Assembly (NCBI GenBank): GCA_002082585.1
Contig: CP020563.1
Location: 5,822,001 to 5,886,000 of the forward strand
Reading direction: 5' to 3'
Source: Kitasatospora albolonga
GTDB lineage: Bacteria; Actinomycetota; Actinomycetes; Streptomycetales; Streptomycetaceae
DNA: 64,000 nucleotides
Shown here: positions 44,229 through 51,410 of the stretch, piece by piece
How the letters are laid out: each line of letters starts with the position of its first letter
How positions within the stretch are numbered: position 1 is the stretch's first letter
Notes under the pieces: generated by a model
The model's input: only the letters and a program-made list of their open reading frames with translations
Database searches by the model: none
Told to the model about the DNA's origin: nothing
Translations under genes and position numbers: made by a program

Positions 44229-45299
44229 ATGAAGCTCCGCCGCACCCTGGGCGTCGCCGCCGCGACCGCCGTCCTCGCCCCGGTCACCCTGCTGTCGGCC
44301 TCCGTCGCCGTCGCGAACCCCACCCCGGCCACCGAGGCCACGGAGACCTCCGAGACGTCCCCCGCGCCGCAGGAGACCGAGGGGGCGTCCACGCCGGAGA
44401 CGGACGAGGGCACTCCCGCGGCCGAGGAGAAGGAGGAGACCTCTCCGGCCCCGGGTGCGGAGAAGGGCGAGGAGGCGGAGGGCGGCGAGAGCGCCGAAGG
44501 CGCCGAGAAGGGCGAAGAGGCCGCCGAGGGCGAGAAGCCCAAGGAGTCTCCGGCCCCCGTCACGACGTCCCCCGCCCCGGCCCCCAGCGAGATCGGCGAC
44601 ATCTGCGAGGACCAGGGGGACCTGAAGCTCGACAAGAACCTGTCCGCCGGGCTCACCGGCCTCCCGTCCAAGGTCGTGGCGGGCAGCGGGTTCCACGCCT
44701 TCAAGCTGAACGTGGTCAACAAGGGCGACAAGTCCTACAAGCGGGTCGACCTGGGTGTCTTCGCCGCGCAGGTCGACACCGACACGTGGGACGAGGACAG
44801 CGGCTACCTCACGCTCCAGTTCAAGAACCCGGAGACGGGCGCCTGGACGGACATCTCCCTCGGCGCGGACGACGAGCTCGCCGGTTACCTCGGCTACACG
44901 GACATCCGGGCCAAGGAGTCCTTCGCGATCGACCTGCGGCTGAGCGTCGACAAGAAGGCACCCGCCAGCTTCGCCTACGCCCTCGCCATCGGCATCTACG
45001 CCGACGACCAGGGCAACTGCGTCTCCCTCGGCGGCAAGGACTTCTACTCGTTCGACGTCGTCGCGGCCGGTGCCCAGCCGGGCAAGCCGAACGAGGCCGA
45101 GCCCCAGACGGGCGGCAAGAAGCCGGTCCCGGTCAAGCCCGTCGGCAACACCGAGATCAAGCCCGAGGGCACGCTCGCCCAGACCGGTTCGGACTCCAAC
45201 CTGCCGGTCATCGCGACCATCGGCGGAGTGGCGATCCTGGCCGGTGCCGGTGTCGTCTTCGCCCTGGGCCGTCGCCGCCGGGACGGTGCGGCCGCCTGA
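44229..45299 (+). CDS. Second cell-surface protein with LAxTG sortase signal
   Basis: 356 residues. Signal peptide (1-30, ASVAVANP), an acidic low-complexity region (about 31-125) of Glu, Pro, Thr and Ala, a beta domain (about 128-285) with two Cys and a KLNVVNKGDKSYKRV motif similar in style to the other surface protein, a Pro/Lys linker, then LAQTG, a hydrophobic segment and RRRR tail. It should be attached to the wall by a class E sortase. The acidic stalk suggests a spacer through the wall. Function unknown. Confidence 0.9.
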   Translation: MKLRRTLGVAAATAVLAPVTLLSASVAVANPTPATEATETSETSPAPQETEGASTPETDEGTPAAEEKEETSPAPGAEKGEEAEGGESAEGAEKGEEAAEGEKPKESPAPVTTSPAPAPSEIGDICEDQGDLKLDKNLSAGLTGLPSKVVAGSGFHAFKLNVVNKGDKSYKRVDLGVFAAQVDTDTWDEDSGYLTLQFKNPETGAWTDISLGADDELAGYLGYTDIRAKESFAIDLRLSVDKKAPASFAYALAIGIYADDQGNCVSLGGKDFYSFDVVAAGAQPGKPNEAEPQTGGKKPVPVKPVGNTEIKPEGTLAQTGSDSNLPVIATIGGVAILAGAGVVFALGRRRRDGAAA

Positions 45300-45317
45300 T
45301 CTCCCGTACGGGACGTG

Positions 45318-45359
45318 AGACGTGTCCCCCTGTCCGACGGCGGACAGGGGGACACGTCT
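45318..45359. terminator. Bidirectional terminator after the second surface protein
   Basis: A perfect 19-bp inverted repeat (45318-45336 with 45341-45359) around ACGG, between convergent stop codons. Confidence 0.92.
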
Positions 45360-45408
45360 GTGTGGGGGAGGTAGTCAGGGGGCGCGCGTCTGTGCGGGGG
45401 CGGCCCGG

Positions 45409-45999
45409 TCAGGGCGGTGCGTCCGCCGGGTAGACCGCGTCCAGCAGTCCCCGTACGAACCGGTCGAGGTCGTCCAGGCCCGCCGCCGCCAGGGTGGCCG
45501 GGCCGCCGCCCAGCAGGTGCGGGATCGCCGCGTGCAGCGCGAGCGTGACGGTGGCGGCCCGCTGCGGGGTGACGGGTAGTCCGGCGGACCGCTGGACCGC
45601 CTCGAACCCGGCGAAGTCGCCGCTCGCCATCGGGTCCAGGAGGGCGGAGAGCCAGGGGCGCCGGGCCGCCTCCGCCTGGAGCTCCAGGTAGGCGAGGAGC
45701 CGGGGGCGGCCGGGTCCGGCGACGTTCTCCAGGAGAGTGCGGAACAGGGCCACCACCCCCTCGCGGTCGGCGGGGCCGGGGCCGGTGGCGAGCCGGGCGG
45801 TGAGCGCGAGGTACTGCTCCAGACAGCGCCCGGCCACCGCCCGCAGCACCGCGTCCCGGGTCGGGAAGTAGTTCTTGGTGGTCCCGTCCGGGACCCCGGC
45901 CGCCCGGTCCACGGCCCGGTGGGTGAGGCCGCGCCCGCCCTCCTCGGCCAGTACGGCGACGGCCGCGTCGCGCAGCCGGTCGCGCCGGTCAGGGTTCAT
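45409..45999 (-). CDS. TetR-family regulator, divergent from the FAD monooxygenase
   Basis: 196 residues. Helix-turn-helix in residues about 10-55 (LTHRAVDRAAGVPDGTTKNYF), followed by a C-terminal helical ligand domain of the TetR_C_17 style. A -10-like TAGCAT (complement of 46045-46050) lies about 45 bp before the start. The 12-bp palindrome at 46058-46069 lies between its -10 and -35 and overlaps the promoter zone of the divergent monooxygenase, so it probably represses both genes until a ligand, perhaps the monooxygenase substrate, binds. Confidence 0.9.
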   Translation of the reverse strand: MNPDRRDRLRDAAVAVLAEEGGRGLTHRAVDRAAGVPDGTTKNYFPTRDAVLRAVAGRCLEQYLALTARLATGPGPADREGVVALFRTLLENVAGPGRPRLLAYLELQAEAARRPWLSALLDPMASGDFAGFEAVQRSAGLPVTPQRAATVTLALHAAIPHLLGGGPATLAAAGLDDLDRFVRGLLDAVYPADAPP

Positions 46000-46038
46000 G
46001 CGCCCGCTTCCTCGGTCCGCCGTTCTCTCTGTCTCTGC

Positions 46039-46069
46039 TTGCCGATGCTACCCCAGGCGTGGTACCACG
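46039..46069. promoter_or_regulatory. Shared operator CGTGGTACCACG of the tetR/monooxygenase pair
   Basis: CGTGGTACCACG (46058-46069) is a perfect 12-bp palindrome. It sits in the -35/-10 spacer of the minus-strand promoter (-10 TAGCAT) and over the -10 area of a plus-strand promoter with TTGCCG at 46039-46044 as -35. Confidence 0.6.
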
Positions 46070-46116
46070 GATGTGGTGGTTGTTCGCACCGGCCGGACGA
46101 GCTTCGGGAGTACGTC

Positions 46117-47190
46117 ATGACAGGGCGCGCGGGAACAGGGGCAGGGCCCGGAACGGCGACCGTCGTCGGGGCGGGCGTCGGGGGCCTGGCGACGGCGATC
46201 GGGCTGCGCCGCGCGGGCTGGCGGGTGACTGTGCTGGAGCGCCGCACCGAACTGGAGCGGTACGGCGCCGCCTTCGGCATCCACCCCACCGCCCAGTCGG
46301 CGCTCGACCGGCTCGGCGTCGGGGAGGCCCTGCGCGCCCACTCGGTCCCCTACCGCGACGCGCGCATCCGCACCCCGGACGGCCGCGTGCTGGCCCGCCT
46401 CCCGCTGGAGCGCATCGAGAAGAAGGCGGGCCGCCCCGAACTCCTCATCTCCCGGCCCTACTTGATCGACGCCCTGCTCGCCGGGCTGGACGCCTTCGGG
46501 GACGTACCGCTGAAACTCGGGGAGACCGTCACCGATGTGAACGCCCTGGCCGCCGGGCAGGACCTGGTGGTCGGCGCGGACGGTATCCGCAGTGCCGTAC
46601 GTACCGCCCGCTTCGGCGACCGCAGCGGCCCGCGCTCCCTCTCCACCGTCGCCTGGATCGGCATCGCCGACTTCGAGAGCCCGGTCCACGGGGAGACCTG
46701 GGGCAGCGGCCGGTTCTTCGGGCTGACCCCCGTCGAGCCGGGCCGCACCAACTGGTACGCCACCGTCCCCGGGGCGGCCACCGCCGACGAACTGCGCGGC
46801 TTCTTCGCCGACTGGCACGACCCGATCCCGCGCATCCTGGCCGCCACCGACCCGGAGCGCTGGATTCGTTACGAGATGCGGCACCTGTACCCGGCCCTGC
46901 CCTCGTTCGTCTCCGCCGGTCCCCCGGCGGTCCCCGTCGCGCTGGTCGGCGACGCGGCCCACGCCATGACCCCCAACCTGGGGCAGGGGGCCTGCACCGC
47001 GATCCTGGACGCGGACGCCCTGGCACGTGCGGTGACGCGCGAGCCCCTCCCCGCTGCCCTGCGCGCCTACGACCGCGAGCGCCGCCGCAGCGCCCAGCGG
47101 ACCGCCTTCGCCTCCCGGACCCTGCACCGCTTCATGAGCACGGAACGGACCCGGCTGCGGGACGGGGCTGTGCGGCTGCTGCCGGGGTGA
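46117..47190 (+). CDS. FAD-dependent aromatic-ring monooxygenase-type flavoprotein
   Basis: 357 residues from the ATG at 46117 with GGGAG 6 bp upstream. Dinucleotide-binding GAGVGGLATAIGLRRAG near 18, the group A flavin monooxygenase motif VVGADGIRSAVR near 150 and GDAAHAMTPNLGQGA near 285, all canonical. Such enzymes use NAD(P)H and O2 to hydroxylate aromatic or polyketide compounds. The closest style is salicylate hydroxylase/TetX-like, but the substrate is unknown. Controlled by the divergent TetR gene. Confidence 0.88.
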   Translation: MTGRAGTGAGPGTATVVGAGVGGLATAIGLRRAGWRVTVLERRTELERYGAAFGIHPTAQSALDRLGVGEALRAHSVPYRDARIRTPDGRVLARLPLERIEKKAGRPELLISRPYLIDALLAGLDAFGDVPLKLGETVTDVNALAAGQDLVVGADGIRSAVRTARFGDRSGPRSLSTVAWIGIADFESPVHGETWGSGRFFGLTPVEPGRTNWYATVPGAATADELRGFFADWHDPIPRILAATDPERWIRYEMRHLYPALPSFVSAGPPAVPVALVGDAAHAMTPNLGQGACTAILDADALARAVTREPLPAALRAYDRERRRSAQRTAFASRTLHRFMSTERTRLRDGAVRLLPG

Positions 47191-47299
47191 GGGGGCGCAG
47201 CGGCCCGCCGGACTGCCGTCCGCAGAGCCGCCGGTCGGCGGAAACCGTCAGCCGCCAGTCGTCGGCCAGCGGAAACCGCCGGTTGCCAGCCGTCAGCCG
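47191..47299. repeat. Imperfect repeats between monooxygenase and DsbA-like genes
   Basis: GGCGGAAACCGTC (47237-47249) and a weaker AGCGGAAACCGCC copy near 47269 alternate with CCGTCAGCCGYYAG-like steps. The first is identical to a 13-mer in the 58.7-kb repeat array and in the treS/mak gap. The region separates two convergent genes and may act in termination. Confidence 0.5.
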
Positions 47300-47935
47300 T
47301 TAGCTGTCAGTTGACGGACCGGGGTCCCGGGACCCCAGCAGCCGTCCCAGAGCCTCCGCGTCCTGGACGGCCGAGGCAGGCGTCCCGCCGTCCACGATCA
47401 GCGTGGGCACTCCCCTGACGCCCCGCTCCCGCGCGGACCGTTCGTCCGCGCGAACGTCCTCCGCGAACTCCGTGCCCTCCAGCGTCCGGCGGACCGCCGA
47501 CGGCTCCAGCCCCGCCTCCGCCCCGAGCCGCTCCAGCACCTGGTGGGAGGCGATGTCCAGCCCTTCGGTGTGGTAGCCGTACAGCAGCCGCTCCAGCACT
47601 TCGTCGGCCAGCTCGTGGGCGGCGCCCAGCCGGACCAGGCGGTGCGCGTCGAAGGAGTTGACCGGCCGCGCCTTGTGCAGGTCGAGCCGCAGCCCCTCCG
47701 CCTCGCCGAGCGACTGGATCTGCCGTATCCGCGCGGCGGCCCGCTCCGGACTGCTCTGGTACCGGGCGATCACCTCGGCCGCCGTCGGTCCCGCCGTCCG
47801 GCTGCCCTCCGGGTCGAGTTCCAGGCTGCGCCAGACGACCTCCGCGTCCATGCGTCCGGCCAGCGCGGCGGTCAGCCTCCTCTTCCCGATGTAGCACCAG
47901 GGGCACAGGATGTCGAAGTACACCTCGACCTGCAT
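47300..47935 (-). CDS. DsbA-family (FrnE-like) thioredoxin-fold oxidoreductase
   Basis: 211 residues, cytoplasmic (no signal peptide). The active site FDILCPWCYIGK at residues 8-19 holds the CPWC pair, and GVRGVPTLIVDG near 175 is the cis-Pro loop; the helical insert is that of the DsbA/FrnE/2-hydroxychromene isomerase group. FrnE proteins take part in disulfide handling and in polyketide pathways. It follows the MFS gene by 16 bp in the same direction and is the third gene of a quinone reductase-MFS-FrnE operon under TetR control. Confidence 0.9.
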   Translation of the reverse strand: MQVEVYFDILCPWCYIGKRRLTAALAGRMDAEVVWRSLELDPEGSRTAGPTAAEVIARYQSSPERAAARIRQIQSLGEAEGLRLDLHKARPVNSFDAHRLVRLGAAHELADEVLERLLYGYHTEGLDIASHQVLERLGAEAGLEPSAVRRTLEGTEFAEDVRADERSARERGVRGVPTLIVDGGTPASAVQDAEALGRLLGSRDPGPSTDS

Positions 47936-47951
47936 GAGTTGTGTCTCCCTC

Positions 47952-49592
47952 TCAGTCGGTGGCCGGCGCGGGAGCGGCGGCGCTGTCGGGCGTCCCGTGG
48001 TCCCCGGCCGGTTCCCCGCCGCGCCGCCGCAGGGTGAGCGTCAGCGCGGAGAGGGCCAGCAGGAGGGGGATCAGGATGAGCGCGTGCACGTGCAGGCTGT
48101 GGGTGAACGCGGCGCGGGCGGTGTCGGCCAGCGCGGTGCCCAGCTCCTCGGGGAGCTGCCGCGCGACCTCCAGGGCGGCGGGGAGCGTCTCCCCGGCGGG
48201 TCCGGCGAGCTCCGGCGGTACGCCGTCGGGCATACGGTCCGCCAGGTGGCCGCCGTAGACGGCGGTGGCGACACTGCCCAGGGTGGCGATGCCCAGCGCG
48301 CCGCCGAGCTCCGCCCCCGTCTCGGAGACGGCCGAGGCGGCACCGGCCCGTTCGGGTGGCGCGGCGCCCACGACCAGGCCGGTGCCCAGGGCCATGAAGG
48401 GCGTGAGGCCCGCGAAGAGGAGCAGCGATCCGGCCACCACGAAACCGGGGCCGCCGTCGGCCCGGGTGAGCAGGACCGGCCCGAGGACGGCCAGGGCGGC
48501 CCCCGCGCTCATCAGTACGGCGGGCTGGAAGCGGGCGGCCAGCCCCGAGACCCACAGGGCGGCCACCGTGCCGCCCACGGCGGTCGGCAACTGCCAGAGA
48601 CCGGCCTCCAGGGGCTCGAAGCCCAGCACCAGTTGCAGGTACTGCGAGGTGAGGAGGCTCGTCCCGAAGAGGAGCATCCCGACCACGATCATCCCTCCGG
48701 CCGGGACCGCGAACGCGGGAATCCTGAAGAGGGACAGGTCGAGCAGAGGCGTGTCGAGCCGCCGCTGACGCCGTACGAAGAGCGCGCCGACGGCCGTACC
48801 GGCGGCGATGGCGCCCAGCGAGGACGGCCCGACGCCGTCGGCCGCGAGGCTCTTGACCCCGTACACGACCGCGAGCGGAGCCGTCAGGGACAGGACGACG
48901 CTGACGGGGTCGAGCCGCCCGGGCCCGGCCGGGCGGAACTCCGGCACCAGGAAGGGGGCGGTGAGCAGCAGCACCAGCATGGTCGGTACGGCGACGAGGA
49001 AGACCGAGCCCCACCAGAAGTACTGGAGGAGGACACCGCCGACGAGCGGGCCGAGCGCCCCGCCGCCCATGAAGCTCATCATCCAGATGGTGATGGCGAG
49101 GGTGCGCTGCCCCGGGTCGCGGAAGAGGGTGCGGATCACGGAGAGCGAGGAGGGTGCGAGGGAGGCGGCGGCGACGCCCTGGACCGCCCGTGCGGCGATG
49201 AGCATCCCGGCGCTGTCCGCGTACGCCGCGAAGACCGAGGCGCCGGTGAAGGCGACCGCCCCGGCCAGCAGGACCCGGCGGTGCCCGAGCCGGTCGCCGA
49301 GCGTGCCCATGGTGATCAGGGCACCGGCGACCATGAAGCCGTAGATGTCCGTGATCCACAGCAACTGGGGGCCGCTGGGGTCCAGATCGCGGCTGAGCGT
49401 CGGGAGCGCCAGGTAGAGCACCGACATGTTCATCATGACGAGGACGGCCGGAACGCCCAGCACCGCGAGCGCGGTCCACTCCCTGACGCCCGCCCGCTCC
49501 GGCGGGGTGCCGGGACGTTCCGGCGGTACGTCTGTCCGCGCCGACTGCGCGTCCGCCCGCTCCGGCGATCCGGGCTCCGGTCGGGTGCTCAT
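47952..49592 (-). CDS. 14-TM MFS drug exporter (DHA2 family)
   Basis: 546 residues with about 14 hydrophobic segments, the DHA2/QacA-SmvA layout. Motif A GTLGDRLGHRRVLLAG near 97, motif C-like APSSLSVIRTLF near 150. N- and C-terminal tails are Pro/Ala-rich and probably unstructured. These proton-coupled exporters expel cationic or aromatic toxic compounds. The ATG overlaps the stop of the quinone reductase gene (ATGA), and the operon is divergent from a TetR regulator, the typical inducible drug-resistance layout. Confidence 0.92.
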   Translation of the reverse strand: MSTRPEPGSPERADAQSARTDVPPERPGTPPERAGVREWTALAVLGVPAVLVMMNMSVLYLALPTLSRDLDPSGPQLLWITDIYGFMVAGALITMGTLGDRLGHRRVLLAGAVAFTGASVFAAYADSAGMLIAARAVQGVAAASLAPSSLSVIRTLFRDPGQRTLAITIWMMSFMGGGALGPLVGGVLLQYFWWGSVFLVAVPTMLVLLLTAPFLVPEFRPAGPGRLDPVSVVLSLTAPLAVVYGVKSLAADGVGPSSLGAIAAGTAVGALFVRRQRRLDTPLLDLSLFRIPAFAVPAGGMIVVGMLLFGTSLLTSQYLQLVLGFEPLEAGLWQLPTAVGGTVAALWVSGLAARFQPAVLMSAGAALAVLGPVLLTRADGGPGFVVAGSLLLFAGLTPFMALGTGLVVGAAPPERAGAASAVSETGAELGGALGIATLGSVATAVYGGHLADRMPDGVPPELAGPAGETLPAALEVARQLPEELGTALADTARAAFTHSLHVHALILIPLLLALSALTLTLRRRGGEPAGDHGTPDSAAAPAPATD

Positions 49593-50569
49593 CGGCCGGA
49601 GTCCGGATCGCCGACGGCGAGCAGGGTCTTGCCCACCGTGGCCCGCGCCTCGATGGCGGCGTGCGCCTCGGCGGCCGAGGCGAGCGGGAAGACCTGGCCG
49701 ACGACCGGCCGCAGGACGCCGTCCGCCGCGAGCCGCAGCGCCTCACCGATGTAGGCGTGGGTCTCGGCGGGGCCCGGCGCCGCGAAGAGCCCGAGGGTAC
49801 GGATCTGCCGGGCGGCGAGGTCGTCCTCGTCGAGCTCGGCGTCCGCGCCGCTCGCCATGCCGTAGAGGCTGAGGCGTCCACCGGGGCCCAGGGCGCCCGC
49901 CGCCTCGGTGCCGATGGCTCCGCCCACGCCGTCGAAGACGACATCGAGGGCGCCACCGGCCGCGTCCCGGACCCGGCGGAGCCACCGCTCCTCGGAGTAG
50001 TCGACATAGGAGGCGCCGAGCGAGGTGACCAGCTCGGCCTTGTGCGCACCGCGCGCGGCCCCGATGACGCGGGCGCCGGCCTGGACGGCGAGCTGCACCA
50101 GGAGGCTGCCGACACCCCCGGCGGCGGCCTCCACCAGGACCTTCTCGCCCGGCCGGACCTCCGCCTGCCGGAACAGCAGCAGGGCCGTACGGCCGTCGGC
50201 CAGCAGCGCGACCGCGTCCTGGATGCCGAGGCCGGGCGGTACCGGCACCACCTCGTCGGCCCGGGCGAGGGCCCGTTCGGCATAGCCGCCCGCACCGCCG
50301 GTCGTGGTGACCACGACCGTACCGGCCAGGGAGGGGTCCACGCCCGGGCCCACGGCGGCGACCCGGCCGCCCACGCCGTTGCCCGGCACGCGGGGGAGCG
50401 TGGGGCGGCTGAAGGGGCCGTTGCCCGAGCGGACCTGCGTCTCGACGAAGGTGACGCTCGCGTACGCCACGTCGACGAGCACCTGACCGGGCCCCGGGAC
50501 CGGGTCCTCCACCTGCCGAGCCCGCAGGACCTCCGGTCCGCCGAACTCCTCCATCACCACGGACAGCAT
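49589..50569 (-). CDS. Quinone oxidoreductase-like zinc-independent MDR protein
   Basis: 326 residues from the ATG at 50569, preceded by GGAGG; a longer frame to 50632 runs through the operator repeats. Medium-chain reductase fold: a GroES-like N-terminal half (VLVDVAYASVTFVETQVRSG) and Rossmann half with AAAGGVGSLLVQLAVQAGARV. The structural-zinc Cys cluster is missing, as in NADPH:quinone reductase (QorA type). It reduces quinones or related enones with NADPH, so it would detoxify the same class of compounds that the next gene exports. Confidence 0.9.
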   Translation of the reverse strand: MLSVVMEEFGGPEVLRARQVEDPVPGPGQVLVDVAYASVTFVETQVRSGNGPFSRPTLPRVPGNGVGGRVAAVGPGVDPSLAGTVVVTTTGGAGGYAERALARADEVVPVPPGLGIQDAVALLADGRTALLLFRQAEVRPGEKVLVEAAAGGVGSLLVQLAVQAGARVIGAARGAHKAELVTSLGASYVDYSEERWLRRVRDAAGGALDVVFDGVGGAIGTEAAGALGPGGRLSLYGMASGADAELDEDDLAARQIRTLGLFAAPGPAETHAYIGEALRLAADGVLRPVVGQVFPLASAAEAHAAIEARATVGKTLLAVGDPDSGR

Positions 50570-50649
50570 GGCGCCTCCAAACGGATAGATTCGCTTCGTT
50601 TGAAAGCTATAACGGAGCGATTCGCTTCGCAAGTGAGTACAGTGGCCCC
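50570..50649. promoter_or_regulatory. Divergent control region with two direct 19-bp operators
   Basis: AACGGATAGATTCGCTTCG (50580-50598) and AACGGAGCGATTCGCTTCG (50611-50629) differ at two bases and are 31 bp apart. The plus-strand tetR gene has TACAGT (50638-50643) 6 bp before its ATG, i.e. a leaderless promoter; the minus-strand operon has TTGCGA and TAGCTT (complements of 50627-50632 and 50604-50609) with 17-bp spacing. The second operator copy fills that spacer and overlaps the likely tetR -35; the first covers the start region of the operon. Confidence 0.75.
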
Positions 50650-51291
50650 ATGGCCCGACGAGCTCCCCGGTACGCAGAAGCCGAACGCAACGACCGCGCC
50701 CTCCTGGAGGCCGCCAGGAAGGTCCTCGCCGTGGACGGCGCCCATACGTCCGTGGCGGCGATCGCGGCCCGCGCGGGCGTCGGCATCGCCAGCCTCTACC
50801 GGCGGTACCGCACCAAGGATGAGCTGTTCCAGCACCTGTGCGCGCTCTCGCTCGGGCAGTGGATTCAGGCGGCGGAGGAGGGGCTCGCCCACGACGACGC
50901 CTGGGAGGGGCTCGTCCACTACGTCACCGCCGCCATCGAGTTCAGCGCCGGTGCGCTCGGACCGCTGGCCGGCACGATCGAGGTCACCGACGAGATGGCC
51001 GAGAAGTTCACCAGATCCGACGAGCTGACGAAGGCCCTGGTGGAGCGGGCCCACGAGGCCGGGGTGCTGCGGGCGGACGCCACGACCGTGGACATCTCCC
51101 TGCTGGTCGAGCAGCTCGGCAAGTCCTCACTGGCCGAGCAGTTCGAGGCGCGGGGCAGGACCGACCTCGCCGAGGCCGCGAGCAACGCCCGCCACCGCGT
51201 CATCGCCATCGCCCTGGACGGGCTGCGGCCCGGCCGGGACCCCCTGCCCGGCACCCCGCCCGGCCCCGGCCTCCTCGCGGAACGCTGGTAG
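50650..51291 (+). CDS. TetR-family repressor of the quinone reductase-MFS-FrnE operon
   Basis: 213 residues. Helix-turn-helix at about 15-65 (TSVAAIAARAGVGIASLYRRY), then a TetR_C-type helical ligand domain. The leaderless start is supported by TACAGT 6 bp upstream. It is divergent from the operon across two direct 19-bp repeats that overlap both promoters, so it very probably represses both. Typical inducers of such systems are quinones, dyes or antibiotics. Confidence 0.92.
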   Translation: MARRAPRYAEAERNDRALLEAARKVLAVDGAHTSVAAIAARAGVGIASLYRRYRTKDELFQHLCALSLGQWIQAAEEGLAHDDAWEGLVHYVTAAIEFSAGALGPLAGTIEVTDEMAEKFTRSDELTKALVERAHEAGVLRADATTVDISLLVEQLGKSSLAEQFEARGRTDLAEAASNARHRVIAIALDGLRPGRDPLPGTPPGPGLLAERW

Positions 51292-51410
51292 GGCGGGGGC
51301 GCCGGTCCGGCGGCCGGTCAGACCGTATCGGCGTCGGCGTCCGGCAGGCCACCTGCCCTATCCAGTGACGACGGGGCCGGGGCCCGGTCAGGCAGGCGAA
51401 CGGCGCCGCC
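51292..51410. other. Gap between convergent tetR and ABC exporter genes
   Basis: GC-rich with only a weak 6-bp hairpin, GGCAGG/CCTGCC at 51343-51357. No gene and no strong terminator seen. Confidence 0.4.
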
